Shown here one piece after another: positions 1 to 9,332 of a DNA stretch of 64,000 bases. The DNA comes from Bacteroidota bacterium. Its GTDB lineage: Bacteria > Bacteroidota > Bacteroidia > JABDFU01. The translations under genes and the position numbers were made by a program. How positions within the stretch are numbered: position 1 is the stretch's first letter; each line of letters starts with the position of its first letter. Under the pieces are notes generated by a model. That model was not told where the DNA came from. It worked only from the letters and a program-made list of their open reading frames with translations, and did not search any database. The stretch lies in contig JACPDY010000023.1 of the NCBI GenBank assembly GCA_016183775.1, positions 89,597 to 153,596 on the forward strand, given 5' to 3'.

Positions 1-1066
1 TTACATCAAAATACCATATTCTTTCCCACCGCGCGTTATCACTGCCACTCATCCCGCCAATATCACTTGCGTTAACAGAATTAGAAACCGTCTTATGTCC
101 TGCAAATAAATAATCGCCATCACCAAAATTTGCACTTTGGGCTAAATGCAAGCCGGCCGAATATGCTGTTGCATATGTATTGGAGGCATCCATCCGTCCT
201 ATTCCTGTCACTTCCGAATCATAATCACCATTTCCAGCTATATCACCGGAATATTTATCATTGGAACTAAGCGCAATGTTATACTTGCTCGACAGGTAAT
301 TATCTGCAACTAACCGCTGTGCTGTATTTGCAGCGAAATTAAATGCAAACACCTCAGCAATATCCCCATTCCAGGTTTCCGAGCCTTGCCTTCCAACACC
401 AAAATCCGACCACGACTTTAAGGTTCCATTATATGCAGCGGTACCTGAAATAGCATTATTCACGTATTGTTTTATGTTTGTTCCGTCATACACAGTGTTA
501 ATGATGTAAAATGTTCCCGGGCTCAACGTGGTAACCTTAGTAAGGTTCCTGGGAATACCATCAGATTGAACTCCTCTCCCCCACACCTTGCCGGTATTTT
601 CAACCCAAAGCCCAACAGATTTATCAGGACCTATTGTAGAAAATGCAAGGCCTGCAGGCGAACCCTGTACTATTCCAGGATTCGCAGAAGGCAAAGAGGA
701 ATATTGAACAACTGCCCATAATGACAGTGTTGAGCTGGAACTGACACCTGTTGAAAGCATACGATGATTACTGGCCGCAGTAAACCGCAATACAGGAAGA
801 GTTGAATTAATAATATTCGCCTTATAGACAGGTTCTTGCCCTGCACCGGCCGCCGCATTCTTTATATTCCCCGATTGATCGTTCCAACCACTAACAGCAG
901 CGCCATCAATAGTTGTGGAAGTGCCTGCATTGGCTTTTAACCATATAACATTGGTGGCGGCGTTCCCAACACCACCCGGCCCTGTTTGGGCATTGACATA
1001 TTGCGCGGTAAGTAATACAGAAGCGAGGATCATCACTTTTGTATTAATAAGTATAGGTTTTATCAT
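1..1066 (-). CDS. Secreted lectin-like (LamG/concanavalin-type) protein, 3' end cut by window edge
   Basis: An open minus-strand frame runs from an ATG at 1066 through the left edge without a stop, so about 355 codons are visible and the C-terminus is missing. The N-terminus is a signal peptide (MIKPILINTKVMILASVLLT, then AQYVNAQ) followed by TGPGGVGN and NVIWLKANAG. Then come W-x-D-Q-S-G-N, a laminin-G-like stretch with VYDGTN and GDIAEVFAFN, and near the edge RWERIWYFDV. This order is typical of large Bacteroidota cell-surface proteins with a concanavalin-like fold that are exported by T9SS. A C-terminal sorting domain is expected beyond the edge but cannot be seen. The substrate is unknown. 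Confidence 0.75.
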   Translation of the reverse strand, partial: MIKPILINTKVMILASVLLTAQYVNAQTGPGGVGNAATNVIWLKANAGTSTTIDGAAVSGWNDQSGNIKNAAAGAGQEPVYKANIINSTLPVLRFTAASNHRMLSTGVSSSSTLSLWAVVQYSSLPSANPGIVQGSPAGLAFSTIGPDKSVGLWVENTGKVWGRGVQSDGIPRNLTKVTTLSPGTFYIINTVYDGTNIKQYVNNAISGTAAYNGTLKSWSDFGVGRQGSETWNGDIAEVFAFNFAANTAQRLVADNYLSSKYNIALSSNDKYSGDIAGNGDYDSEVTGIGRMDASNTYATAYSAGLHLAQSANFGDGDYLFAGHKTVSNSVNASDIGGMSGSDNARWERIWYFDV

Positions 1067-1220
1067 GATCTATTTTTTAGCCTTATGCGTTAAAAAAAAT
1101 AACTACTACCCTTATAACATATCTCACAAATATATTATTTTTTTGACAGTTAAAATGGCTGAAAATCAGTTAGAATAAGGAAATCAATATGATCAAATAT
1201 TCTGAAATGAGAACCTTTAG

Positions 1221-1228
1221 TAACTTTA
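1221..1228 (+). promoter_or_regulatory. Probable -7 element (TAACTTTA) of uvrC
   Basis: TAACTTTA matches the Bacteroidota -7 consensus TAnnTTTG except for the last base. It ends only 7 nt before the uvrC ATG, so the transcript would be leaderless or nearly so. No clear -33 TTTG is seen. Confidence 0.4.
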
Positions 1229-1235
1229 CATCTCA

Positions 1236-3032
1236 ATGAATAAAAGTGACCGAATACAATCCATTCTTCAATCACTACCTGACAAGCCGGGCATTTATCA
1301 ATATTATGATGAGGAAGGAAAATTATTATATATAGGCAAAGCCAAAAACCTGAAAAAACGAGTATCCTCTTATTTTAACCGTGACCAGCACGAGAACAAC
1401 AAAACTACGGTGCTGATTAAAAAGATCAGCGACATCAATTTCATTATTGTCAGCACAGAACTGGATGCTCTTTTGCTTGAAAACAGCCTGATAAAAAAAC
1501 ATCAGCCGCGCTATAACGTAATGCTGAAGGACGACAAAACATATCCGTGGATATGTATAAAAAACGAACGCTTTCCCCGCGTATTCTCAACCCGTACACT
1601 CACAAAAGACGGCTCTGACTATTTTGGCCCCTACGCTTCGGTAAAAATGATGAACACTGTACTCGAACTTATTCACAAACTTTATCCTTTGCGGAATTGC
1701 AGCCTTAATTTAACGGAAGAAAATATCAGGAAGAAGAAGTTCAAGATTTGCCTGGAATATCACATAGGAAATTGCAAAGGACCCTGTGAAGATCTGCAGA
1801 GCGAAGAAGAGTACAACAACAATATTGCGCAAATAAAAACTATTTTAAAAGGAAATATTTCAGCCGCTGTAAAACAAATGAAAACGCTGATGAATACCTA
1901 CGCCGAAAATCTTGAATTTGAAAAAGCTCAACTTATAAAAGAAAAAACTGACCTGCTCGAAAAATACCAAAGCAAATCAACTGTTGTAAGTCCGACCATT
2001 GAAGATGTTGACGTATTTTCCATAGTTACTGATGAAGGCCATGGCTATGTAAACTACCTGAAAGTGATGAATGGAGCCATCATACAGGGTCATACGCTTG
2101 AGCTGAAAAAGAAACTGGATGAAAGTCCTGAAGAACTTCTTACTTTGGCTATAGCTGAATTACGCTTACGCTTCAAAAGCGATTCGAAAGAGATTATTGT
2201 ACCGTTTGCGCCGGAACTGAAATTTGACGGTATAGAATATACCATGCCTCAACGCGGTGATAAACGTCAGTTACTGGAACTTTCTGAACGCAATGCACAT
2301 TACTACCGTAAAGAAAAAGAACGCCAGGAACTATTAGTGGACCCCGAGCGCCACACGAAACGAATCATGCAGCAGATGATGAAAGACCTCCGGCTGAAAG
2401 AAGAACCGCACGTAATAGAATGCTTTGACAATTCCAACATACAGGGTGCATACCCAGTCGCGGCAATGACCGTTTTCAGGGAGGCTAAACCCAGTAAAAA
2501 AGATTACAGGCACTTTAACATTAAAACAGTTGAAGGTCCCGATGATTTCGCATCAATGGAAGAAGTGATCTACAGGCGCTACAAAAGGCTTATCGATGAA
2601 AAGCAGCCTCTCCCACAGTTAATAGTTATTGATGGCGGTAAGGGACAACTCAGTTCGGCTGTAAATAGTCTTGAAAAACTTGGTTTAATGGGACAAGTCG
2701 GCATCATAGGAATTGCTAAAAAACTGGAAGAACTCTATTATCCCGGCGACTCAATTCCAATGTATCTCGACAAAAAATCCGAGACATTAAAGATCATACA
2801 ACATATTCGTGATGAGGCTCATCGCTTCGGAATCACACACCACCGCAAGCGCCGCTCAAAGGGTACAATTAAAACAGAACTCACTCAAATACCCGGCATA
2901 AGCGATAAAACCGCCGGCAAGCTGCTCAAAATATTCAAATCGGTTAAAGGGGTTAAAGAAGCGGATCTGACTGACATTTCAAAAGCAATTGGGAAGGGAA
3001 AAGCACAGTTAATAAAAAATTATTACAAATAA
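1236..3032 (+). CDS. uvrC: Excinuclease ABC subunit C
   Basis: UvrC makes the two incisions flanking a DNA lesion in nucleotide excision repair, after loading by UvrAB. Domains in order: GIY-YIG nuclease (about residues 16-95, with PGIYQYYDEEGKLLYIGKAKNL), four cysteines at about 155-182 (NC, IC, NC, PC) in the position of the UvrC iron-sulphur site, a UVR motif at about 205-240, an RNase H-like endonuclease domain (ECFDNSNIQG, VIDGGKGQLSSA), and a C-terminal helix-hairpin-helix (QIPGISDKTAGKLLKIF). At 598 aa it has the family's usual length. It stands alone with a promoter-like element right before the ATG. Confidence 0.97.
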   Translation: MNKSDRIQSILQSLPDKPGIYQYYDEEGKLLYIGKAKNLKKRVSSYFNRDQHENNKTTVLIKKISDINFIIVSTELDALLLENSLIKKHQPRYNVMLKDDKTYPWICIKNERFPRVFSTRTLTKDGSDYFGPYASVKMMNTVLELIHKLYPLRNCSLNLTEENIRKKKFKICLEYHIGNCKGPCEDLQSEEEYNNNIAQIKTILKGNISAAVKQMKTLMNTYAENLEFEKAQLIKEKTDLLEKYQSKSTVVSPTIEDVDVFSIVTDEGHGYVNYLKVMNGAIIQGHTLELKKKLDESPEELLTLAIAELRLRFKSDSKEIIVPFAPELKFDGIEYTMPQRGDKRQLLELSERNAHYYRKEKERQELLVDPERHTKRIMQQMMKDLRLKEEPHVIECFDNSNIQGAYPVAAMTVFREAKPSKKDYRHFNIKTVEGPDDFASMEEVIYRRYKRLIDEKQPLPQLIVIDGGKGQLSSAVNSLEKLGLMGQVGIIGIAKKLEELYYPGDSIPMYLDKKSETLKIIQHIRDEAHRFGITHHRKRRSKGTIKTELTQIPGISDKTAGKLLKIFKSVKGVKEADLTDISKAIGKGKAQLIKNYYK

Positions 3033-3102
3033 AGTGGCCTCCTGTTGATTCTTGTGTTATATTAGTTGTGGTGATAAAATGGTGTGGCTTAAACTGTTAT
3101 TC

Positions 3103-3759
3103 ATGAAGAAATTATTACTCTGTATTACTCTTTCAATTACCGCATTCAATCTCTTTCCACAAGTAAAGCAGGATACTGGTTTCCCACCTGCACTGGGTAT
3201 TCCCAACATTAATCCCGGCTTACTTTTTTTTACAGCCAAGCCGGCATCTGATCATGTACTTCTTAATTGGGCAACCCTGAATGTGGTCGACAATAGCTAT
3301 TTCACCCTTGAGCGCAGCGCCGACTTCGAAAATTTTGAGGCGATCAAACGGGTGAATGGAAGTGTTAAAAGTTCCGCAACCCTTAACTATGAAACAATTG
3401 ACTATGCGCCGCTATCAGGTGTTTCCTATTACCGTTTAAGATTAACCGACTTTGAGGGAAAACACACATACTCTGATATTCCAAGTGTTTTATTTCCATC
3501 ACTCGGCAATATGGTTCTGTTGCGCAATCCTACCAGCGGAAATTATATCCTTGATTTTAAAACTACAAAGGACAAAGAAGATAGTTATACAATTGAAATA
3601 GCGAATGCACTGGGCCAGGAAATATATAAAGAAACACTTACTGCTTTTGCAGGTCGCTATAACAGGGAAATTGACCTTGTGAGTTATGGAAAATCAGCTT
3701 ATATCATATCTATCTCCAACAGTACGGAAAAAGTTGCCAAAAGGGTGGTTGCCTATTAA
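3103..3759 (+). CDS. Small secreted protein with T9SS sorting-domain-like C-terminus
   Basis: The start is placed at the ATG at 3103 because it begins a clean signal peptide (MKKLLLCITLSITAFNLFPQ); the frame is open 17 codons further upstream but that part is not signal-like. The 218-residue product has a beta-sandwich-like middle (SYFTLERSADFENFEAI, SYYRLRLTDFEGK), a pattern common in Bacteroidota proteins exported by type IX secretion. The last ~75 residues (VLLRNPTSGNYILDF, IANALGQEIYKETL, ending KVAKRVVAY) resemble a type A sorting domain. There is no enzymatic domain, so the role is unknown. It is a probable client of the PorU/PorV system encoded at 53-58 kb. Confidence 0.75.
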   Translation: MKKLLLCITLSITAFNLFPQVKQDTGFPPALGIPNINPGLLFFTAKPASDHVLLNWATLNVVDNSYFTLERSADFENFEAIKRVNGSVKSSATLNYETIDYAPLSGVSYYRLRLTDFEGKHTYSDIPSVLFPSLGNMVLLRNPTSGNYILDFKTTKDKEDSYTIEIANALGQEIYKETLTAFAGRYNREIDLVSYGKSAYIISISNSTEKVAKRVVAY

Positions 3760-3853
3760 TCTCGATTTTTCACACTTTGTGCTTTATTCTCAACTCCTGA
3801 CCGCATTATTTCCTCTCTTTTAGTGATTTTCAGCGCTTTACAGCAGATATTTG

Positions 3854-3861
3854 TAACTTTG
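3854..3861 (+). promoter_or_regulatory. -7 promoter element TAACTTTG
   Basis: An exact TAnnTTTG match, 82 bp before the chosen ATG of the TPR gene. It supports transcription of that gene from its own promoter. Confidence 0.5.
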
Positions 3862-3942
3862 CAAAGTCATTTCCCGTTTTAAGTCTTGCAGCCTTTTCAT
3901 ACAATGTTATCAGGAAAATTCATATTGACCGGTTTTTTGAAA

Positions 3943-4992
3943 ATGGATTTCGCTTTATACCGAAGGTATTCCATATTCCTTTTCTTTAACCTGATCTGCT
4001 TCAGCATCTGTTCTGCACAAACAACCGAGACCGAGGAACTCATGAAGAAGGCTCACATGCAGGATAGTCTCGGAAACTATAAGGAGGCTATAAAACTTTA
4101 TACCAAAGCCGCTAAAATAAATACGGAATTAGCGGCGGCATGGTTAGGTAAAGGCAATGCAAAATACAGTCTTGGCGAAAATAAAAGTGCACTTGAAGAT
4201 CTCGCTCAAGCGATAAAAATAAAACCTGATTATTCCGAAGCCTTTACCAAACGTGGAGTCATAGAAGCTGCCAATGGAAATATTAAAGCCGCTATTTCTG
4301 ATTTGGATAAAGCAGTTGGGTTCAATGAAAAGAATGTTGATGCCCTGGTTCAGAGAGGCATCATTAAAAGTAAAATGAGAAAAAATCCGGATGCCATCCA
4401 TGACTTCACCGCAGCACTTGAGGTGAATCCTAATTACCTCGATGCCTTTATTTACAGGGGAAAAGCACGTCACGGAATCGGTGATTATCAACTGGCAATG
4501 GTAGATTTTAATAAAGCCGAGCAAATTGATCCGAAAAATTTTAACCTGCTTAAATTCCGCGGCATTACGCGATTTGAGATACAGGATTACAAAGGTGCCA
4601 TGCACGATTTTGATAAAGCCATTGAGATCAACAATAAGGACCCCGAATTATACACCAACAGAGCTGCTGCCAAAATAAATTCACGCGACAGCAAAGGTGC
4701 AATTGAAGATTGCAACAAAGCGCTTGAATTGGACCCCTATAATCCAATGATCTACAATTTTCGGGGAACCGCTAAAAGCGGTTTAAAAGATTACAAAGGT
4801 GCCCTTGAGGACCTCGATAAAGCCATTAAGCTGAAACAAAACTATTCACAGGCCTACATAAACCGTGCAGCTGTAAAATTTGCTTCAGGCGACAAAAAAA
4901 GTTCCTGTGCCGACCTGATAGCCGCCGATGGGATGGGGAATGCTATGGCAAATGACCTGATCGAAAAATATTGCAATATAAGGGTGCAGTAA
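3943..4992 (+). CDS. Secreted tetratricopeptide-repeat protein
   Basis: About nine TPR units follow a signal peptide. Repeats show the A-W/Y-x-x-G/R-x-A and A-I/L-x-D-x-x-K/A-A-I signatures (AWLGKGNAKYSLGENKSALE, ALVQRGIIKSKMRKNPDAI, AYINRAAVKFASGDKKS). The ATG at 3943 is chosen because FLFFNLICFSICSAQ is then a normal signal peptide; upstream ATG (3904) and TTG (3886) starts in the same frame would lengthen it awkwardly. TPR proteins act as protein-interaction scaffolds, here probably in the periplasm or outer membrane. No catalytic domain is visible and partners are unknown. Product 349 aa. Confidence 0.85.
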   Translation: MDFALYRRYSIFLFFNLICFSICSAQTTETEELMKKAHMQDSLGNYKEAIKLYTKAAKINTELAAAWLGKGNAKYSLGENKSALEDLAQAIKIKPDYSEAFTKRGVIEAANGNIKAAISDLDKAVGFNEKNVDALVQRGIIKSKMRKNPDAIHDFTAALEVNPNYLDAFIYRGKARHGIGDYQLAMVDFNKAEQIDPKNFNLLKFRGITRFEIQDYKGAMHDFDKAIEINNKDPELYTNRAAAKINSRDSKGAIEDCNKALELDPYNPMIYNFRGTAKSGLKDYKGALEDLDKAIKLKQNYSQAYINRAAVKFASGDKKSSCADLIAADGMGNAMANDLIEKYCNIRVQ

Positions 4993-4996
4993 AGAA

Positions 4997-5060
4997 GGGG
5001 ACGAGTGAAGGAGACGAGGGGCAAGGGAAGAAAAAGAAAGCGGATTGCAAACTGCCAATT
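4997..5060 (+). repeat. Intergenic word repeat, GGACGAG / TTGCAAAC-TGCCAAT type, copy 1
   Basis: Directly after the TPR stop codon come GGGGACGAG, GGAGACGAGGGGC, then ATTGCAAACTGCCAATT and TTTTTGCCAACTGG. The same words in the same order recur at 21690-21750 after the second cox III gene, and the CCCCTCGTCCC complement occurs twice at 43189-43257. The copies are degenerate, not exact duplicates. Confidence 0.6.
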
Positions 5061-5209
5061 ACTTTTTGCCAACTGGTAGCTAGTGCGAAGGGAAAAACCT
5101 TTTTTTAGCCATAACTCTCCCTTTTTTGTCCTTACTACAAAATCCTGTATGTTTGTCAGAACTAAGGCATAGTTGTTGCCTTGTTTTACTGAACCAATAA
5201 AATATAAAT

Positions 5210-5755
5210 ATGCGAAATTTTATTTTCTCTCTCCCGGTTTTGGCTTTTGCAACAATGGCAAATGCTCAAATTTACCTGGCAAAAGATTGTGAAATACACT
5301 TCTTTTCAGCGGCCCCGATGGAAAATATTGAAGCCGTTAACAAAGCAGCCAAACCTATTTTAAATGCCGCAACCGGCGACGTACAGGTTAAAATCAACAT
5401 AAGGGGCTTTCAATTCGAAAAACCTTTAATGCAGGAACATTTTAACGAGAATTACCTTGAAAGTGATACATATCCGGATGCGGTTTACAAAGGAAAAATC
5501 AATGAAAAAGTTGATTATACCAAAGACGGCGTCACTAAAGTCACAGTTACGGGCAGGCTGAATATGCATGGGGTGGAAAAGGATAAAAATATAGAGGGCA
5601 CTGTAACTGTTAAAGGACAACAAGTAATGATCGAATCAAAATTCGTGATTCATATTGCTGACTACAACATTAAAATTCCAAGTGTTGTGGTAAAAAATAT
5701 TGCGGAAGATATAGAAGTTAAAGTGAATGCCGCACTCGAACCATTTAAAAAATAA
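5210..5755 (+). CDS. YceI-family periplasmic protein
   Basis: A 181-residue protein with an N-terminal signal peptide (MRNFIFSLPVLAFATMANAQ) and a YceI-like body: the early strand CEIHFFSAAPMENIEAVNK, the central KPLMQEHFNENYLES, and V-T-V-T-G-R-L-N-M-H-G-V typical of the family's lipocalin-like barrel. YceI proteins bind isoprenoid-type lipids in the periplasm; the ligand here is unknown. The next gene starts 13 bp downstream and encodes a DUF5777 beta-barrel, so the two are probably co-transcribed. Confidence 0.85.
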   Translation: MRNFIFSLPVLAFATMANAQIYLAKDCEIHFFSAAPMENIEAVNKAAKPILNAATGDVQVKINIRGFQFEKPLMQEHFNENYLESDTYPDAVYKGKINEKVDYTKDGVTKVTVTGRLNMHGVEKDKNIEGTVTVKGQQVMIESKFVIHIADYNIKIPSVVVKNIAEDIEVKVNAALEPFKK

Positions 5756-5768
5756 TTTATCCTTTCCG

Positions 5769-6698
5769 ATGAGAGAAAAAATTCTGCTACTTTTTACCTG
5801 TATAAGCTCATTTTCGTTTGCACAACCTGATCTGTTAAGCATGCTTGATTCGGTTTCAAAGCCTGCAGCACGCGAAAAAGTCTTTGCCACGTTCAAAACA
5901 ACTAAAGTGATCAACGCGCAATCTACAGAAACAGTTAAAAAACGTTGCCTTGATTTCCGTGTCACACACCGCTTTGGAAACATAGGCGCCAAAGGAGGAG
6001 GAGGATTCCATACATTATACGGATTCGACGCGATTTCGGATGTCCGCATATCATTTGATTACGGGATCACCGACAAAATAACTGTTGGGATAGCCCGCAG
6101 CAAGCGCCAGGAAAATATTGACGGCACCTTTAAATGGCGCTTTATAGAACAAACTGCTGATAATAAAATTCCGGTTTCGGTCGCACTGTATGAGAATGCT
6201 GCTTTTACTCCTGTGGATAAGGCTGCCTTATATTCCGGTACAATAAATATTACCGAAAAAGCAGCACATCGCTTTTCTTATGTGAGTCAGCTTATCATCG
6301 CCCGGAAATTCAGCCGGTCTTTTTCATTCGAATTGTTACCAACATATCAGCATCGTAACTTTGTTAAAGCGCTTATTAATACGGATAACGGTAAAGAGGA
6401 GAGCAATGATCTTTTCGCTATAGGTGCCGCCGCACGACTCAAGATAACAAAGCGCATGGCGCTGTTGGTTGATTATTACCATATTTTTTCCGACTATCGC
6501 ACAAACAATCCTCAAACGGCTTACTACGACCCATTGGCAATCGGCATTGAAATTGAAACCGGCGGGCATGTATTTCACCTTAACTTCACCAATGCCCTTG
6601 GTATAATTGAAAACGATTACATTCCCAACACTACCGACAGCTGGAGCAAGGGTGGTTATAAATTCGGGTTCAATATTTCCAGGGTGTTCAATTTTTAA
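5769..6698 (+). CDS. DUF5777-type outer-membrane beta-barrel protein
   Basis: The ATG at 5769 gives a signal peptide (MREKILLLFTCISSFSFAQ); an in-frame codon 14 residues upstream overlaps yceI and is less likely. The 309-residue product has VTHRFGNIGAKGGGGFHTLYGFD near residue 65, then alternating amphipathic strands (FDYGITDKITVGIARSK, MALLVDYYHIFSDYR) and a terminal aromatic (NISRVFNF), as in outer-membrane barrels. The RFG...LYGFD start is typical of DUF5777. Its function is not established. Position after the YceI gene suggests a joint role in envelope lipid or redox handling, which is inference. Confidence 0.75.
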   Translation: MREKILLLFTCISSFSFAQPDLLSMLDSVSKPAAREKVFATFKTTKVINAQSTETVKKRCLDFRVTHRFGNIGAKGGGGFHTLYGFDAISDVRISFDYGITDKITVGIARSKRQENIDGTFKWRFIEQTADNKIPVSVALYENAAFTPVDKAALYSGTINITEKAAHRFSYVSQLIIARKFSRSFSFELLPTYQHRNFVKALINTDNGKEESNDLFAIGAAARLKITKRMALLVDYYHIFSDYRTNNPQTAYYDPLAIGIEIETGGHVFHLNFTNALGIIENDYIPNTTDSWSKGGYKFGFNISRVFNF

Positions 6699-6721
6699 AA
6701 ACAGGTTTTCTGTTTTTCCCT

Positions 6722-6729
6722 TAACTTTG
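6722..6729 (+). promoter_or_regulatory. -7 promoter element TAACTTTG before the DUF4271 gene
   Basis: An exact TAnnTTTG match ends 7 nt before the ATG at 6737, implying an almost leaderless mRNA. Confidence 0.5.
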
Positions 6730-6736
6730 CAGCTGC

Positions 6737-7756
6737 ATGCTGTATATAATTTCTTTTCTTCCCCAACAAGTAGATTCCCTTAAAAACCGTCTCTTTGATA
6801 TAAATGAAGAGACACCGCCTGCTCAGGAAAAAGAAACCGCGGCCACAGCAACTCCCGACACAACTTCAGGTAAAAAAAAGAAAAAAGAAAAAAAGAAAAA
6901 GGAAAGCAGGGAAAAAACAGAAAGTACATCAAAGCAAGAGAAGAACCCACCTGCAAGTCAACAATTAACAAATCAACAATCCACATCACATACGTTCGGT
7001 CTTAAAAATGATTCATTACCATCAACACAACAATTCAACAATGTATCGGTTTTTAGAGGACATTTGCTAAAGCCGGATCAGGAAAGCGATAAGATACATC
7101 TTCAAAATCGTGAGTACTGGGTGCCTTCAGTCATACTATTCTCTTTATTAATTATTGTTTGGGCCAGGAATTCTCATAGCAACAGATTTTCGCGTATAGG
7201 AAAAGCTTTTTTTAATATACGGGAGTTTTACCAGGTGGTTCGCGAAGAATATGCCATGATCAACAGCTTATCTGTTGCAATGGTTACGCTATTTATTCTT
7301 ACACTTTCCGTATTTATTTACCAGATCAATGCCTGGTATTTGATTTTTCCATTAACGCCAACTCCTTTTATTTTCTTTACAAAAATAGTAACAGCTGTCG
7401 TACTGTTTTTGTTGCTAAAACTAATAGCTGTACGTTTGCTTGGGATCATGTTCTTTGGCAAAGCGGAGCAGGTGGCCGACTTCGTTTATAATATATTTCT
7501 AATGAACAATATCAGCGGAATAGCGCTGGTACCCATAGTGATTTTTATGGAATATTTTAATACCACTTCCAAGTCAATACTAATCCCAATAAGCTACATT
7601 ATATTGATTTCCATATATTTATACCGAATTCTGAGAACATTTAGTATTAGCAGCGGGGAAGGAAAGGTTTCTAAATTGTATTTTTTTGCGTACCTTTGCA
7701 CCCTTGAGTTTTTGCCCTTTGTTGTGATTTTTAAAATGATCATGAATAGATTATGA
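6737..7756 (+). CDS. DUF4271 membrane protein with low-complexity cytoplasmic segment
   Basis: The N-terminal ~120 residues are low complexity: a Lys/Glu run (KKKKKEKKKKESREK) followed by Ser/Thr/Gln/Asn. From about residue 130 there are roughly six hydrophobic segments (VILFSLLIIVWA, SVAMVTLFILTLSVFIY, FTKIVTAVVLFLLLKLIAV, GIALVPIVIFM, ILIPISYIILISIYL, FAYLCTLEFLPFVVIF), which match DUF4271. This family commonly precedes a uroporphyrinogen-III synthase gene in Bacteroidota, as it does here (36 bp gap). The role is unknown. The nucleotides for the SQQLTNQQST stretch look like the short AT words seen in nearby spacers. Confidence 0.8.
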   Translation: MLYIISFLPQQVDSLKNRLFDINEETPPAQEKETAATATPDTTSGKKKKKEKKKKESREKTESTSKQEKNPPASQQLTNQQSTSHTFGLKNDSLPSTQQFNNVSVFRGHLLKPDQESDKIHLQNREYWVPSVILFSLLIIVWARNSHSNRFSRIGKAFFNIREFYQVVREEYAMINSLSVAMVTLFILTLSVFIYQINAWYLIFPLTPTPFIFFTKIVTAVVLFLLLKLIAVRLLGIMFFGKAEQVADFVYNIFLMNNISGIALVPIVIFMEYFNTTSKSILIPISYIILISIYLYRILRTFSISSGEGKVSKLYFFAYLCTLEFLPFVVIFKMIMNRL

Positions 7757-7791
7757 AGGCAGGGCGGGCTTTGTAACTAAAATCTATACAG

Positions 7792-8805
7792 ATGAAAGTT
7801 AAAAGTATTCTGGTATCCCAACCTAAGCCCGAAACGGAGAAATCGCCCTATTTCGATCTGGCCCAAAAATATAATATCAAGGTTGATTTTCGGCCTTTTA
7901 TCCACATCGAAGGCATTGAAGCCAAAGACTTTCGCAAGGACCGCATAAGTATTCTTGATCATACTGCGGTTATTTTAACCAGTCGTAGTGCTGCCGACCA
8001 TTATTTCCGTATTTGCCAGGAAATGCGCATCAGCGTTCCTGAAAGCATGAAGTATTTTTGTATCTCCGAGTCAACGGCTTATTACCTGCAAAAGTATGTG
8101 CAATACAGAAAACGTAAAATTTTTAACGGCAAACAAACTTTTCATGACCTGGCAGAAGTGATAAAAAAACATCGCGAAGAAAATTATTTATTACCCTGCT
8201 CTGATATTCACAAAGATGAAATATCTGATTTTTTAGATACTCAGAATATCAGGTATACAAAAGCTGTCATGTTCAAAACAGTTTCAAGCAACCTGCAGGA
8301 TCTGAAAAATGTGAATTATGATGTACTGGTTTTTTTCAGTCCTTCCGGGATCAAATCTTTGTTTAAAAATTTTCCGGGATTCAAACAAAATCAAACCAGG
8401 ATCGCCGCATTCGGTCCGGCCACGGCCAAGGCTGTTGAAGATGCGCACTTAAAGCTTAACATTTACGCCCCTACTCCCCAGGCCCCATCTATGACCATGG
8501 CGCTTGAGAATTACATTAAGAACCCCAACGAGACCATTGTAGTTCCACCGGTACAACCTGTTCATGACCATCCCGTAGTAAGCATAAGGGCTAAAAAGGT
8601 CATTACAGTTGAGAAACCTCTGAAGATCAATAAAACCATAAAACCGGTGAAGGAAAAAAAGATCTCAAAAGGTATAAAACTAAAAAAGGTTGCAAAAAAA
8701 GTAACCCCGAAGAAACTAAAGACATCTAAAAAGGCGGCAAAGCCTGTAAAATCCAGGAAAGCCGGAAAGTCTTCCGGATCTAAAAAAGCAAAAAAAAGGA
8801 AATAA
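7792..8805 (+). CDS. hemD: Uroporphyrinogen-III synthase (stand-alone copy) with Lys-rich tail
   Basis: Catalyses cyclisation of hydroxymethylbilane to uroporphyrinogen III. Residues 1-250 have the two-lobe HemD fold: SILVSQPKP at the N-terminus, HTAVILTSRSAADHYF, a hinge, YDVLVFFSPSGIKSLF and IAAFGPATAKAVEDAHLKLNIYAPTP. Residues ~270-337 are a basic tail of repeated Lys-Pro and Lys-Lys segments that is not part of the fold. A second HemD domain is fused to HemC at 43169-44809, so this genome carries two. Co-oriented with the DUF4271 gene 36 bp upstream. The tail may bind nucleic acid or membrane; that is a guess. Confidence 0.85.
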   Translation: MKVKSILVSQPKPETEKSPYFDLAQKYNIKVDFRPFIHIEGIEAKDFRKDRISILDHTAVILTSRSAADHYFRICQEMRISVPESMKYFCISESTAYYLQKYVQYRKRKIFNGKQTFHDLAEVIKKHREENYLLPCSDIHKDEISDFLDTQNIRYTKAVMFKTVSSNLQDLKNVNYDVLVFFSPSGIKSLFKNFPGFKQNQTRIAAFGPATAKAVEDAHLKLNIYAPTPQAPSMTMALENYIKNPNETIVVPPVQPVHDHPVVSIRAKKVITVEKPLKINKTIKPVKEKKISKGIKLKKVAKKVTPKKLKTSKKAAKPVKSRKAGKSSGSKKAKKRK

Positions 8806-8908
8806 TATTTCACCTCAATTTCCTGCAAGACTTCTCATCCACACAAACCGCTTATAAACTTTCCAATCCACTCGTAACATTTCAGCATTGGCTCTGATGA
8901 ATTATTAC

Positions 8909-8916
8909 TAACTTTA
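8909..8916 (+). promoter_or_regulatory. Probable -7 element TAACTTTA of rnpA
   Basis: One mismatch to TAnnTTTG, 17 nt before the rnpA ATG. The same variant occurs before uvrC. Confidence 0.4.
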
Positions 8917-8933
8917 GTTCTGCAACAGCATTA

Positions 8934-9332
8934 ATGACATACACTTTTAAAAAGGCTGAAAGGCTTGGCAGCAAAACGTTAATTGAAAAACTTTTTAAAA
9001 GCGGGCGTTCTTTTACAACAGATCCATTTCGTATCACATGGCTTGAATTTTCTTTAAATACGGGGCATCCCGCACAGATCGCATTCGCTGTCCCTAAAAA
9101 AAATTTCAGGCGCGCGGTAGACCGGAATAAGTTAAAACGACGGGCACGTGAAGCCTATAGAAAGAATAAGAGCAGGCTGTATGACAATTTGAAAGAGCAA
9201 AGCAGATCGATAATACTAATGCTGGTTTATATTGCCAAAGAACCTGTGAGCCAGGCGGTCATTGATACTAAAATAAACACGATTATTGATCGTTTGATCA
9301 GAGAGAGAGGAGATGGGAGTACTGTTAAATAA
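8934..9332 (+). CDS. rnpA: Ribonuclease P protein component
   Basis: Protein subunit of RNase P, which binds the catalytic RNA and the 5' leader of precursor tRNAs. The 132 aa include the early [20 protein letters not shown], the central strand [30 protein letters not shown] (the family signature with the RNR motif), and a C-terminal helix. It overlaps yidD by 20 bp in another frame. The usual rpmH upstream and yidC downstream are absent, so only part of the classical cluster is kept. Confidence 0.95.
   Translation: MTYTFKKAERLGSKTLIEKLFKSGRSFTTDPFRITWLEFSLNTGHPAQIAFAVPKKNFRRAVDRNKLKRRAREAYRKNKSRLYDNLKEQSRSIILMLVYIAKEPVSQAVIDTKINTIIDRLIRERGDGSTVK

Noticed and set aside
915..1178. Plus-strand open frame of 87 codons
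   Set aside because: It overlaps the signal peptide region of the minus-strand secreted protein and its product has no recognisable feature.
4144..4605. 153-codon minus-strand frame inside the TPR gene
   Set aside because: Opposite to conserved TPR units; periodic codon use on the plus strand creates open reverse frames.
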